DNA of 61,344 bases, taken from JBFXIE01 sp050176255. GTDB taxonomy: Bacteria > Pseudomonadota > Gammaproteobacteria > Burkholderiales > Burkholderiaceae_C. Location: NCBI RefSeq assembly GCF_050176255.1, contig NZ_JBFXIE010000016.1; one strand, 5' to 3'. Below are positions 50,520 to 60,561 of the stretch, piece by piece. The position numbers were made by a program, and so were the translations under genes. Position 1 is the stretch's first letter. Each line of letters begins with the position of its first letter. The notes beneath the pieces were generated by a model. The model had not been told where the DNA came from and did not search any database. It was given only the letters and a program-made list of their open reading frames with translations.

Positions 50520-52556
50520 ATGGCCAACTCTCAACAAATGGCGAATGCGATCCGCGCACTCGCAATGGATGCCGTTCAACAAGCCAACTCCGGCCACCCC
50601 GGCGCGCCCATGGGCATGGCCGACATGGCCGTAGCGCTGTGGGGCCGACACCTTCGGCACAACCCCGCCAACCCGCAGTGGATGAACCGCGACCGCTTCG
50701 TGCTGTCCAACGGCCACGCCTCCATGCTGCTGTATGCGCTGCTGCACCTGACGGGCTACGACCTGCCCATCAGTGAGCTGAAAAACTTCCGCCAGCTGCA
50801 CAGCAAGACCGCGGGCCACCCCGAGCACGGCATCACCCCCGGCGTGGAAACCACCACCGGCCCGCTGGGCCAGGGCATCACCAACGCCGTGGGCTTTGCG
50901 CTGGCTGAAAAGCTGCTGGCTGCCGAGTTCAACCGCGAAGGCCACCAGGTGGTGGATCACCACACGTACGTATTTTTGGGCGACGGCTGCCTGATGGAAG
51001 GCATCAGCCACGAGGCCGTGGCGCTGGCCGGCGCCTGGAAATTAAACAAGCTGATCGCGCTGTACGACGACAACGGCATCAGCATCGACGGCCAGGTGGC
51101 GCCCTGGTTCATCGACAACACGGCCCAGCGCTTTGCCGCCTGCGGCTGGAACGTGATCGACGCGGTGGACGGCCACGACGTGGAGGCCCTGGCCACCGCC
51201 ATTGCGCAAGCCAAAACCAGCGCCGACAAACCCACGCTGATCGTCTGCAAGACGGCCATTGGCAAGGGCAGCCCCAACCGCGCGGGCACCGCCAAGGCCC
51301 ACGGCGAGCCGCTGGGCGCAGAAGAGATCAACCTGACGCGCGCCGCCCTGGGCTGGTCGCACGAGCCCTTCTCCATCCCCGAATCGGTCTATGCCGACTG
51401 GGACGCCAAGGCCGCCGGCCAAGCGTTTGAAGCCGAATGGACGCTGCGCTTTGCCGCCTACGAGGCCGCCTACCCCGAGCTGGCCTTCGAGCTGACCCGC
51501 CGCATGGCGGGCGACCTGCCCCCGTCCTTTGCCCAGGTGGCCGTGGACACCGTGGTGGCCGCCCACCTCAAGGCCGAGACCGTGGCCAGCCGCAAGGCCA
51601 GCCAGCTGGCGCTGGAAGCCTTCACCGCCGCGCTGCCCGAGCTGCTGGGCGGATCGGCCGACCTGACGGGCTCCAACCTGACGAACACCAAGAGCACGCC
51701 CGCGCTGCGCTTTGACGGCAAAGGCCATGTGGTCAAGACCGAGGACGGCCAGATCGGCCGCCACATCAACTACGGCGTGCGCGAGTTCGGCATGGCCGCC
51801 ATCATGAACGGCGTGGCGCTGCACGGCGGCTTCATCCCCTACGGCGGCACCTTCCTCACGTTCAGCGACTACAGCCGCAACGCCATCCGCATGGCCGCGC
51901 TGATGAAGCAGCGCGTGATCCACGTCTTCACGCACGACTCCATCGGCCTGGGCGAAGACGGCCCCACGCACCAGTCCATCGAGCACGCCGCCAGCCTGCG
52001 CCTGATCCCGGGCCTGGACGTGTGGCGCCCCGCCGACACCACCGAGACCGCCGTGGCCTGGAGCGCCGCCCTGTCCAACCGCAACCAGCCCACCGCGCTG
52101 CTGCTGAGCCGCCAGAACCTGCCCTACGCGCCCAAGAGCGACCTGGGCGACATCTCGCGCGGCGCCTACATCCTGTCCGAGCCCAAAGACATCGGCCTGA
52201 AGAAAAAGGCCCAGGCCGTCATCATCGCCACCGGCTCCGAGGTGCAACTGGCCCTGGCCGCGCAAAAGCTGCTGGCAGAGCGCAAGATCGCCGTGCGCGT
52301 GGTCTCCATGCCCAGCACCACCACCTTTGACCGCGAGGACGTGAAGTACAAGAAGCAGGTGCTGCCCGCGGGCCTGCCGCGCATCGCCGTCGAGATGGGC
52401 GTGACCGACTTCTGGTGGAAGTACGGCTGCGCTGCCGTGGTCGGCATCGACACCTATGGCGAATCCGCCCCCGCGCCCGTGCTGTTCAAGCACTTCGGCT
52501 TCACGCCCGAGAACGTGGCCGACACCGTACGTGCGGTGCTCAAGCGTGCGCGCTGA
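50520..52556 (+). CDS. tkt: Transketolase
   Basis: 678 residues. The thiamine-diphosphate enzyme shows ANAIRALAMDAVQQANSGHPGAPMGMADMAVALWGRHLRHNP at the N-terminus, the ThDP motif FLGDGCLMEGISHEAVALAGAWKLNKLIALYDDN, the pyrimidine domain with FGMAAIMNGVALHGGFIPYGGTF and DSIGLGEDGPTHQSIEH, and the C-terminal domain. It works in the pentose phosphate or Calvin-type sugar interconversion. The ATG at 50520 (MANSQQMANAIRAL) is chosen over an upstream frame. gap follows after 54 nt. Confidence 0.95.
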   Translation: MANSQQMANAIRALAMDAVQQANSGHPGAPMGMADMAVALWGRHLRHNPANPQWMNRDRFVLSNGHASMLLYALLHLTGYDLPISELKNFRQLHSKTAGHPEHGITPGVETTTGPLGQGITNAVGFALAEKLLAAEFNREGHQVVDHHTYVFLGDGCLMEGISHEAVALAGAWKLNKLIALYDDNGISIDGQVAPWFIDNTAQRFAACGWNVIDAVDGHDVEALATAIAQAKTSADKPTLIVCKTAIGKGSPNRAGTAKAHGEPLGAEEINLTRAALGWSHEPFSIPESVYADWDAKAAGQAFEAEWTLRFAAYEAAYPELAFELTRRMAGDLPPSFAQVAVDTVVAAHLKAETVASRKASQLALEAFTAALPELLGGSADLTGSNLTNTKSTPALRFDGKGHVVKTEDGQIGRHINYGVREFGMAAIMNGVALHGGFIPYGGTFLTFSDYSRNAIRMAALMKQRVIHVFTHDSIGLGEDGPTHQSIEHAASLRLIPGLDVWRPADTTETAVAWSAALSNRNQPTALLLSRQNLPYAPKSDLGDISRGAYILSEPKDIGLKKKAQAVIIATGSEVQLALAAQKLLAERKIAVRVVSMPSTTTFDREDVKYKKQVLPAGLPRIAVEMGVTDFWWKYGCAAVVGIDTYGESAPAPVLFKHFGFTPENVADTVRAVLKRAR

Positions 52557-52610
52557 TTCCACACGGTTTTCGTTTTTTGCAATCCTCCCTATCCAAAGGC
52601 TCACAACATC

Positions 52611-53612
<1,002 letters not shown>

Positions 53613-53642
53613 GCCGCCAAACTGCATCAACCCTGCACACCA

Positions 53643-53666
53643 ACGCGCCCTCGGGCGCGTTTTTTT
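53643..53666 (+). terminator. Terminator after gap
   Basis: ACGCGCCC-TC-GGGCGCGT followed by TTTTTTT. Confidence 0.93.
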
Positions 53667-53691
53667 GCGCCTGCAAATAGGCAGCGCCCAC

Positions 53692-53726
53692 AAAAAAGGC
53701 CGCAGGCACATCGCGTACCTGCAGCC
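53692..53726 (-). terminator. Terminator for the second HPF-like gene
   Basis: On the minus strand, GGCTGCAGGTAC and GTGCCTGCGGCC arms are followed by TTTTTTG. Confidence 0.75.
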
Positions 53727-53735
53727 CTGGTTTGT

Positions 53736-53796
53736 AGCCAAATATGGCTTTAGCGCTTACCCATCAAGCGCTGGCAGCTATTGATTCAATAGCTGC
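53736..53796 (+). repeat. R1 repeat copy (best-preserved, intergenic)
   Basis: TAGCCAAATATGGCTTTAGC, GCTTACCCATCAAGCGCTGG, CAGCTATTGATTCAATAGC: all blocks are present. It lies just beyond the stop of the second HPF-like gene and is the best reference copy for the family. Confidence 0.85.
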
Positions 53797-53799
53797 CGA

Positions 53800-54144
53800 T
53801 CACTCCGCCGTGCGGATGGTGTCGCGGCCGTTGCGGTCCTTGGCGCGGTCGAGGTCGTCGCCCAGCACGCGCACCATCTTGTCCACTGCACCGGTGAAGG
53901 CGTCGGCCACCTTCGCTGCCTCGGCGTGCACCGCCACGGGCTGACGGCCAGCGGGGCGTGCTTCGATCACGCAGCGCTTGTCGGCCGTGCCGGACTTGCC
54001 GCCGTCCAGGTCGGACAGGAACACCTCGATGCGCGTCACATGGTCGCGAAAGCGCGCCAGCTTGGCAGCGGCCTCTTCTTGAATCCATTGGGCCAGCGAT
54101 TCACCACCCTGGATGTGGTCGTCGGTATGCACTTGAATCTGCAT
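53800..54144 (-). CDS. HPF/RaiA-family ribosome-associated protein (second paralogue)
   Basis: 114 residues with a diverged S30AE fold: MQIQVHTDDHIQGGESLAQWIQEEAAAKLARFRDHVTRIEVFLSDLDGGKSG, then CVIEARPAGRQPVAVHAEAAKVADAFTGAVDKMVRVLGDDLDRAKDRNG. The ribosome site is strong (AAGGAG, 8 nt before the ATG at 54144). It is probably another ribosome-stabilising or hibernation factor, distinct from hpf at 20206. It is monocistronic with its own terminator. Confidence 0.82.
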   Translation of the reverse strand: MQIQVHTDDHIQGGESLAQWIQEEAAAKLARFRDHVTRIEVFLSDLDGGKSGTADKRCVIEARPAGRQPVAVHAEAAKVADAFTGAVDKMVRVLGDDLDRAKDRNGRDTIRTAE

Positions 54145-54326
54145 GATTTCTCTCCTTCTAGAAAATGATTCCAATAACGTCAGTCGGGGCATGACTTCCC
54201 CATTGCATCCATCATGCCGCAGCAAGCGAACAAGAAATTGACACCCCCCGAGTATCGCCGCCCTCGCCACCCGCGCCGCGGCCCGCTCCTACACGCGTCG
54301 CACTGCAGAGGCGTTACAAAATAAAC

Positions 54327-55244
54327 ATGACTGTCCTGCCCCACTGGCTGCAGCAAGGTGCAGCCGCAGCGCCAATGCCCTCGCCCGCGCGCCTCAAGAT
54401 CGGCCTGTCGGCCTGCTTCTCGCACGCCGACCCCGGCCGCCCGCTGTTTACCAACAAGACGCTGCAATACGTGGAGCAGTCCATCGCGCACTGGATCATG
54501 TCGGCCGGCGCGCTGGTGGTGATGGTGCCCTGCCCCACCGGCGAGACCGCGCGCGGCGACGTCACCCTAAAGCACTACGCCGAGTGGCTGGACGGCGTGG
54601 TCATGCACGGCGGCGCGGACGTGTGGCCCGGCAGCTACGGCGAGGTGCCGCTGCACGACGCCTGGCTGGGCGACCGCGTGCGCGACCTGTACGACCTGGC
54701 CGTGGTGGAGGCCTTCGAGCAGGCGGGCAAGCCCATCTTTGGCGTGTGCCGCGGGCTGCAGCTGATCAACGTGGCCTTTGGCGGCACGCTGTACCAGGAC
54801 ATCGAGACGCAGCACCCCGGCGCGCTGCAGCACCGCAACGCCAGCGCCTACGACCAGCATGTGCACGAGGTGGACATCGTGCCCGGCACGCAGATGGCGC
54901 GGCTGTACCCGGGGCAGCCGCGCGTCACTGTCAACAGCATCCACCACCAGGGCATCAAGCGCCTGGCGCCGGGCTTTGACATCGAGGCCTGGAGCTACCC
55001 CGACGCCGTGCCCGAGGCCATCCGCCGCAGCGCCAGCCAGGGGCGCGGCTACATCGCAGCCACGCAGTGGCACCCGGAGTTTCGCAGCACCAACGCGGCC
55101 CTGCTGGACGACACGCCGCTGCTGCACGACTTTCTGGCCGCCTGCAGCCAGGCCCGCGCGCGCCCGCATCCGGGGCGCAGCCCGCTGCACATCCGCGACC
55201 GCGCCGAGCGCCTGCTGCGCCGCGCGCTGCTGCGGCAGCGGTGA
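54327..55244 (+). CDS. Class I glutamine amidotransferase-like hydrolase (peptidase C26, PuuD-like)
   Basis: 305 residues. The nucleophile elbow is FGVCRGLQLINVAFGGTLYQDI near residue 138, and the catalytic His and Glu lie in ATQWHPEFRS near 245. Relatives hydrolyse gamma-glutamyl-GABA in putrescine breakdown or other gamma-glutamyl amides; no puu neighbours are present, so the substrate is open. The C-terminus is Arg-rich. It is convergent with the DUF4265 gene, with 1 bp between stops. Confidence 0.8.
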   Translation: MTVLPHWLQQGAAAAPMPSPARLKIGLSACFSHADPGRPLFTNKTLQYVEQSIAHWIMSAGALVVMVPCPTGETARGDVTLKHYAEWLDGVVMHGGADVWPGSYGEVPLHDAWLGDRVRDLYDLAVVEAFEQAGKPIFGVCRGLQLINVAFGGTLYQDIETQHPGALQHRNASAYDQHVHEVDIVPGTQMARLYPGQPRVTVNSIHHQGIKRLAPGFDIEAWSYPDAVPEAIRRSASQGRGYIAATQWHPEFRSTNAALLDDTPLLHDFLAACSQARARPHPGRSPLHIRDRAERLLRRALLRQR

Positions 55245-55245
55245 A

Positions 55246-55752
55246 TCAGTCGCTGGCCGCTACGTCCTCATCACCATCAGGGAAGAGCGTCTCGTAGGTG
55301 GGATCGGCGTATTCCCAGTCAATGTCGCAGCTGTCCACGTAATCGCGCACCGCCTCAAAATCGCAATGGGGTTGCACATTGATGACGAAAAACTTGGCGC
55401 CATCGCCCTCGTAGCCGCAACCCATCGCCTGCAGCCGATCCAGCACGGCACGCGCTTCGGCCGACTCCTGGATCGATTCCTTCATGAAAATACGCAGCGT
55501 GCGGTGACCCGACTTCTGCACGACACGCGTCACATAAGGCCGCGGGTCGTCTTCGTACTTCGGCTCGGCTTCGAAAATGTCCTCGAAGGAAATGCCATAG
55601 GCAAAGAACGGGTAGTTCTGCAGCTGGTAGCGATTTCCCCCCAACGGCTTGGCCCAGGGGCATTCGACATCCACCTCGTCCGTATCGTCGTAGGTTTGTT
55701 CAATCACCACCTTGACGACCTCGTCGCCGTTATCCAGCTGCTGATTGCTCAT
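55246..55752 (-). CDS. DUF4265-like protein
   Basis: 168 residues, very acidic at both ends. The core VECPWAKPLGGNRYQLQNYPFFAYGISFEDIFEA followed by SGHRTLRIFM matches my recollection of the DUF4265 family. No catalytic motif or membrane segment is visible. It is 9 nt downstream of the slyD-like gene on the same strand, so probably co-expressed with it. Function is unknown. Confidence 0.7.
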   Translation of the reverse strand: MSNQQLDNGDEVVKVVIEQTYDDTDEVDVECPWAKPLGGNRYQLQNYPFFAYGISFEDIFEAEPKYEDDPRPYVTRVVQKSGHRTLRIFMKESIQESAEARAVLDRLQAMGCGYEGDGAKFFVINVQPHCDFEAVRDYVDSCDIDWEYADPTYETLFPDGDEDVAASD

Positions 55753-55761
55753 CTCTGGGCC

Positions 55762-56235
55762 TCAATGGTGATGCCCGTGCCCGCCGTGCACATGACGGTG
55801 GGCGATTTCCTCCGGCGTGGCAGCGCGCACCTCGGTCACCTTGCAGGCAAAGCGCAGGGCCTTGCCGGCCAGCGGGTGGTTGCCGTCCAGGTGCACCACG
55901 GGGCCCTTGATCTTGACCACGTTGAAGACCTGCGGCTGGCCGTCAGCGCCCGGGCCCTGCAGCTGGCCACCCACCTTCACGCCCGGCGGAAATTCGGCCT
56001 TGGGGATGGTGCGCACCAGCGCTTCGTCGCGCTCGCCAAAGGCGTCGGCCACGGCCAGGTCCACGGTGGCGGCATGGCCCACGGCCTGGCCGTCCAGTGC
56101 GGCCTCCACCTTGGCAAAAATATTGTCATAGCCGCCGTGCAGGTAGGCGACGTGGCCCGCGTCCAGCGGCTTGGCGGTGGCGGGGTCGGTGATCTTGTAG
56201 CTGAGCGTGACGGCGGTGTCTTTGGTGATGTGCAT
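55762..56235 (-). CDS. slyD: SlyD-type FKBP peptidyl-prolyl isomerase
   Basis: 157 residues: an FKBP half-domain (MHITKDTAVTLSYKITD, DAGHVAYLHGGYDNIFAKVEAALDGQAVGHAATVDL), the insert-in-flap chaperone domain (DAFGERDEALVRTIPKAEFPPGVKVGGQL) and the return strand (VVHLDGNHPLAGKALRFACKVTEVR). The C-terminal His-rich tail HRHVHGGHGHHH would bind Ni2+ or other metals. It serves as a folding helper and in nickel delivery. The ATG at 56235 is chosen over one 13 codons upstream. Confidence 0.93.
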   Translation of the reverse strand: MHITKDTAVTLSYKITDPATAKPLDAGHVAYLHGGYDNIFAKVEAALDGQAVGHAATVDLAVADAFGERDEALVRTIPKAEFPPGVKVGGQLQGPGADGQPQVFNVVKIKGPVVHLDGNHPLAGKALRFACKVTEVRAATPEEIAHRHVHGGHGHHH

Positions 56236-56324
56236 GGCTGATTCGGATTGAAAGCGGCTGCGATTGTCCCGCAAGCGCAGCCCCGCAGCTTCAGGTCGCC
56301 TTATGCCGCGATCGGGGTAAGGCC

Positions 56325-57368
56325 TCAGGCCTGTGGCACCTCGTCGGTCTGCGCGCCCGGGTGGCGCGCAAAGCGCCGCGGCGCGCTGCCGTGCACGGGG
56401 TCGCTGCTATCCCAGGGCCAGCCGCCAAACTGGGTGCGGCGATAGTCCTGCATGGCCTGCATGATTTCCTGCTGGGTGTTCATCACGAAGGGGCCGTACT
56501 GCACCACCGGCTCGCCAATGGGGCGGCCCTGCAGCAGCAGGCATTCGACGGCGTCGCTGCCGGTGTTGAGCAGTTCCAGCGCGCGGCCCGGCACCACCTC
56601 CAGCGCTGCATGGCCGGCCTGCGCCTGGCCCCCGACCGTGAGGCCCTGGCCCACAAACCAGTACAGCATGCGGCGCGTGCCCTGGCCGCGTACGGCGGGC
56701 AGCGTCCAGCGGGCGCCGGGTTCCAGGTGCAGCGTCCAGACGGCCACATCGGCATCGTGCTGCGCGGCCCAGGACTCGGGCGGGGGCGGCAGCGGTGCGC
56801 CCGCGCCGTCCAGCGCACCGGCAATCACGGTGACCGTGGTGCGCCGGCCGGCAGCGTCGGCCTGCACCAGACGCGGTATGCGCTCGTTCCAAAGCATGGT
56901 GAAGTGCGGCTGCGCCATCTTCTGACGGGCGGGCAGGTTCAGCCAGATCTGGAACAGCTCCAGCGGGTTGGACGCGTCGGTGTTCAGCAGCGGAAACATC
57001 TCCGAATGCATGATGCCCGCGCCCGCGGTGACCCACTGCACATCGCCGCCGCCAAAGCGCGCAGCTGCGCCCAGCGAGTCGGCATGGTCGATCAGCCCCT
57101 TGCGTACCAGCGTGACGGTCTCAAAGCCCCGGTGCGGGTGGCCGGGAAAGCCGGGCACGCTCTCGCCGTGGTACATCGAAAAGCCGTCCTTGCGGCTGAA
57201 GTCGCTGCCCATCTGGCGGCCCTGCAGTTCGACGGCCTGCACGCCCATGGCGCCATTGCCCGCGGGGTAGGCGTCGTCGTGGTGGGCACAAAACAAAAAC
57301 GGATCGAGCGTGGGCCACAGGGGGCCAAGCGGCTGGGTGTGCAGGACGGGGCTGTCGGGGGTGTGCAT
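56325..57368 (-). CDS. Pirin-family bicupin protein
   Basis: 347 residues. The first cupin has the pirin signature FPGHPHRGFETVTLVRKGLIDHADSLG and GDVQWVTAGAGIMHSEMFPL, giving metal-binding histidines; the second cupin domain occupies residues about 190-300. The length is a little above the usual 280-300 because of N- and C-terminal extensions. Some bacterial pirins are quercetinases; the role here is unknown. Confidence 0.87.
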   Translation of the reverse strand: MHTPDSPVLHTQPLGPLWPTLDPFLFCAHHDDAYPAGNGAMGVQAVELQGRQMGSDFSRKDGFSMYHGESVPGFPGHPHRGFETVTLVRKGLIDHADSLGAAARFGGGDVQWVTAGAGIMHSEMFPLLNTDASNPLELFQIWLNLPARQKMAQPHFTMLWNERIPRLVQADAAGRRTTVTVIAGALDGAGAPLPPPPESWAAQHDADVAVWTLHLEPGARWTLPAVRGQGTRRMLYWFVGQGLTVGGQAQAGHAALEVVPGRALELLNTGSDAVECLLLQGRPIGEPVVQYGPFVMNTQQEIMQAMQDYRRTQFGGWPWDSSDPVHGSAPRRFARHPGAQTDEVPQA

Positions 57369-57504
57369 GGGGGCCTTTCTGGGGGTGGTTGTGTGGATGG
57401 CAGGTTACGCGCCTGGTGCAGCAGATGCGGCCACAGGTCGATTCGGCCAGCGGGCTTGAGTGCAACACTGCGGCCCAGCCGTGGAACACCGGCCCTGCAA
57501 AATA

Positions 57505-57564
57505 CAAGCCAAATCTGCCTCCATCCCTTATCTGTCAAGCGCTAGCAGCTATCGTTTGATGAGC
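57505..57564 (+). repeat. R1 repeat copy forming the 3' end of the DTW gene
   Basis: AAGCCAAATCTGCCTCCATC, then TGTCAAGCGCTAGCAGCTATC and a TTTGATGAGC tail: a full-length copy. The DTW gene stop (57542) and its last codons lie inside. Confidence 0.8.
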
Positions 57565-58321
57565 ACACAAACGATGCACCCGCCAGCGCACGCAACTGCT
57601 GGTGCGCCGCGCTGTCCAGATCCACGGGGCGCTGGTTCTTGGCCTGCAGGTAGCGCTCGGTAAACACCTCCAGCCAGGCCAGCAGCAGCGCGGCTGCATG
57701 CGCATCGCCCGCCTGCGCCAGGCACAGGGCCGCCACCTCGGCGGTGCAGAAATGGTCGCTGCGCGTGGAGCGGCGCAGCCGGTAGCGCGAAGCCTCGTCG
57801 CTGTGCAGGCTCAGCACTGGAAAGCGGTCCAGGTACGGACTTTTGCGGAACATCTTGCGCGCCTCGGGCCAGGTGGCGTCCAGCAGCACGAACAGCGGGC
57901 GCGGGCCGTGCGGCGCAGCGCCGGCCGCCACCACCTCCGCCTGCGGCGCTACCGCCCGCACCACGCGCGCGGCATCGGCAAATTCACCCGGAAACACCAC
58001 ATACGGCTGCCACTGCGGGTCGGCCAGCAGCGCCAGCAGGGCCGGATCGACCTCGGTGCGCGTCCAGCCAAAGGCGTAGGTGTGCGGCACCAGGTCGGCA
58101 ATCAGCCAGCCGGTGTTGCTGGGCTTGAGCGGCTCGATGTCCGCCATCAGCAGGCACATGCCCGCATGCACCACCGGCTGCGGGCGCAACGCGCACTGGC
58201 AGTGGCTCAGCGGCAGGCGGCAGCCCTCGCAGCGCTCGCGGCGCGAACCGCCGCGCGCCAGAAACGGCTTGGCGCTGCGGGCCAGGCGCGCGGCGCGCAG
58301 CAGGGAAACGGCATGGGACAT
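57542..58321 (-). CDS. DTW-domain tRNA-uridine aminocarboxypropyltransferase-like protein
   Basis: 259 residues. A zinc-knuckle-like RCEGCRLPLSHCQC lies near residue 32, and VLLDATWPEARKMFRKSPYL, RYRLRRSTRSDHFCTAEVAALCLAQAGD follow as DTW-domain blocks. Relatives (TapT/DTWD) add an aminocarboxypropyl group from SAM to tRNA uridine. The start is ATG 58321 (MSHAVSLL). The last residues SSNDSC are contributed by an R1 repeat. Confidence 0.83.
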   Translation of the reverse strand: MSHAVSLLRAARLARSAKPFLARGGSRRERCEGCRLPLSHCQCALRPQPVVHAGMCLLMADIEPLKPSNTGWLIADLVPHTYAFGWTRTEVDPALLALLADPQWQPYVVFPGEFADAARVVRAVAPQAEVVAAGAAPHGPRPLFVLLDATWPEARKMFRKSPYLDRFPVLSLHSDEASRYRLRRSTRSDHFCTAEVAALCLAQAGDAHAAALLLAWLEVFTERYLQAKNQRPVDLDSAAHQQLRALAGASFVCSSNDSC

Positions 58322-58474
58322 GGAAGGCGGCGCACACCCGCAGCGGGCGCACGCGGGTGGCGGCAAGGCGGCGATTGTCGGGCATGGGCGCCACGCAGCG
58401 GCGCTGCCGCGTCAGGGTAAGCCCTGGCATCGCCACACGATTGTTTTATCCATTGAAATTTAAAACAGCGTTTT

Positions 58475-58504
58475 TGACCCACATCGTGCATCGCACCTAA
58501 ATTG
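58475..58504 (+). promoter_or_regulatory. Sigma-70-type promoter of the IclR gene
   Basis: TTGACC (58475-58480), an 18-bp spacer, TAAATT (58499-58504). Transcription would begin near 58511, which is after the ATG at 58506, so translation from the ATG at 58542 fits better. Confidence 0.5.
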
Positions 58505-58541
58505 CATGACAAATCAGGTTTCAACCAAAGAAACAAACCCC

Positions 58542-59408
58542 ATGTCCTCGCCCAGCGCCAACGCCCGCCCCAAGGCCGTGGTGAACCACCTGCCCGGCGG
58601 CAGCACGTCCACCGTGGAGCGCGCCATGCGCGTGCTGCGGGTGATGTCCGAGGGCGGCAATGCCCGCCTGACCGACATCGCCGCCGCAGCCGATCTGGAC
58701 AAGGCCACCGCGCTGCGCCTGCTGGAGGTGATGGTGCGCGACGGCTTCGTGGCGCGCGATGCGCAGAGCAAGCAGTTCTCGCTGGGGCCCGAGCTGATGG
58801 TGTTGGGCGCGGCCGCGCTGCGGCGCTTTGACCCGCGCCCGCTGGCGCGCCCCAGCCTGCTGCGGCTGGTGGGCCAGTTTGAGGACAGCGCGGTGCTGTC
58901 CATCCCCAGCGGGGTGGAGTCGCTGTGCATCGACGTGGAGGACGGCACCTACCCCATCCGCGCCAACTACCTGCGCGTAGGCAGCCGCCGCCCGCTGGGC
59001 GCGGGCGCGGGCAGCCTGGCGCTGCTGGCCTGGATGCCCGATGCCGAGCGCGAGGCGGCGCTGGAGATTCTTGCCAGCCAGATGAGCCGCTACCCACGCA
59101 TCACGCCCGCGCTGCTGCGCGAGCGCATTGCCGACGCGCGCGAACGCGGCTACGTGGTGCTGCTGGACGTGGTGGTGGAGCGCATGGGCGGCATTGGCGT
59201 GCCCGTGCTCGACCCCAACGGCCGCCCCGTGGCTGCCCTGAGCATTGCCGCGCTGAATGACCGCATTCTTGCGCGCGAGTCCGCCATGGCGCATGCGCTG
59301 ATACGCGAGTCCACCGTGTGCCAGGTGCGCTGGTCCGAGGCCATGCGCACCAGCCGCCAACAGGCGGGCACGCCCTCTCGCCCCCCTTCCCTGGAGACAT
59401 TGCGATGA
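58542..59408 (+). CDS. IclR-family transcriptional regulator
   Basis: 288 residues. The N-terminal winged helix STVERAMRVLRVMSEGGNARLTDIAAAADLDKATALRLLEVMVRDGFVARD is followed by an effector domain. Family members control aromatic and organic-acid catabolism, usually from next to their targets. An alternative start at 58506 adds 12 residues but lies upstream of the predicted transcription start. The stop overlaps the thiolase-like gene by 4 nt, so regulator and targets are one transcript. Confidence 0.88.
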   Translation: MSSPSANARPKAVVNHLPGGSTSTVERAMRVLRVMSEGGNARLTDIAAAADLDKATALRLLEVMVRDGFVARDAQSKQFSLGPELMVLGAAALRRFDPRPLARPSLLRLVGQFEDSAVLSIPSGVESLCIDVEDGTYPIRANYLRVGSRRPLGAGAGSLALLAWMPDAEREAALEILASQMSRYPRITPALLRERIADARERGYVVLLDVVVERMGGIGVPVLDPNGRPVAALSIAALNDRILARESAMAHALIRESTVCQVRWSEAMRTSRQQAGTPSRPPSLETLR

Positions 59409-60556
59409 ACTCACCCCCTTTCGCCTGGCTGCGCGGCGCGGGCAGCACCCCCTTTGGCCGCCACGAAGGCTGCGGTGCGCTCGACCTGATGGCCGACGCC
59501 GCGCGTCAGGCGCTGGCCAGCGCCGCTCTGGCGCGCGCCGACATCGACGGCGTGCTGTGCGGCTATGCCACCACGCTGCCGCATTTGATGCTGTCCACGC
59601 TGTTTTGCGAACGCTTTGGCCTGGCGCCGCATTACGCGCACAGCATGCAGCTGGGCGGTGCCACGGGCGCAGCCATGCTGATGGCGGCGCGCGAGCTGGT
59701 GCGCTCGGGCCGCTGCCGCAACGTACTGGTGGTGGCGGGCGAGAACCGCCTCACTGGCCAGTCGCGCGACAGCTCCATCCAGACCCTGGCCCAGGTGGGC
59801 GACGCCGATTACGAGGTGCCCAACGGCGCCAGCGTGCCCGCGTACTACGCGCTGATGGCGTCCGAATACATGCACCGCACGGGCGTCACCAGCGCCGACC
59901 TGGCCGAGTTCGCGGTGCTCATGCGCGCCAACGCCGCGCGCCACCCCGAGGCGCACCTGCGCACCCCCATCACCCATGCCGAGGTGCTGGCCGCCAAACC
60001 CATCGCCGCGCCGCTGTCGCTGCTGGACTGCTGCCCCATCTCTGACGGCGCCATGGCGTTCGTCGTCTCTGCCGACCCAGGCCCCCACACCGCCGTGCGC
60101 CTGGCGGGCGCTGGCCAGGCGCACCGCCACCAGCACCTCACCGCCATGGCCGACGTGATGCAGTGCGGCGCGGCCGACGCCGCCACCCGGGCCTTTGCCG
60201 AGGCGGGACTGACCCCGGCGGACATCGACTACCTGGGCATTTACGACTCGTTCACGATCACGCTGGTGATGCTGCTCGAAGAGATTGGCTTTGCCCCACG
60301 CGCCGGCGCCGCCGCACGGGCCCGCGCGGGCGACTTTGCGCCCACCGGCGCGCTGCCGCTGAACACGCACGGCGGCCTGCTGTCGTTCGGCCACTGCGGC
60401 GTGGCGGGCGGCATGGCCCACACCGTGGAGGCCTGGCGCCAGATGACGGGCCAGGCGGGCGAGCGCCAGATCCGGGCGCCACGGCGCGCCTTCATCCATG
60501 CCGACGGGGGCGTGATGTCGTCCCACGTCAGCCTGATTCTTTCAACGGAGGGCTGA
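59405..60556 (+). CDS. Thiolase-superfamily (SCP-x/lipid-transfer-like) protein without nucleophilic Cys
   Basis: 383 residues of thiolase fold: RGAGSTPFGRHEG at the N-terminus, MQLGGATGAAMLMAA at the position of the catalytic cysteine (Gly present instead), LGIYDSFTITLVMLLEEIGFAP, and the HGGLLSFGHCGVAGGMAH block near the C-terminus. Members of this branch pair with a small zinc-ribbon OB-fold protein, which follows here after 5 nt, and act in acyl-CoA side-chain cleavage or retro-aldol steps. The substrate is unknown; a neighbouring Bug receptor suggests an organic acid. Confidence 0.82.
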   Translation: MNSPPFAWLRGAGSTPFGRHEGCGALDLMADAARQALASAALARADIDGVLCGYATTLPHLMLSTLFCERFGLAPHYAHSMQLGGATGAAMLMAARELVRSGRCRNVLVVAGENRLTGQSRDSSIQTLAQVGDADYEVPNGASVPAYYALMASEYMHRTGVTSADLAEFAVLMRANAARHPEAHLRTPITHAEVLAAKPIAAPLSLLDCCPISDGAMAFVVSADPGPHTAVRLAGAGQAHRHQHLTAMADVMQCGAADAATRAFAEAGLTPADIDYLGIYDSFTITLVMLLEEIGFAPRAGAAARARAGDFAPTGALPLNTHGGLLSFGHCGVAGGMAHTVEAWRQMTGQAGERQIRAPRRAFIHADGGVMSSHVSLILSTEG

Positions 60557-60561
60557 TCGCC

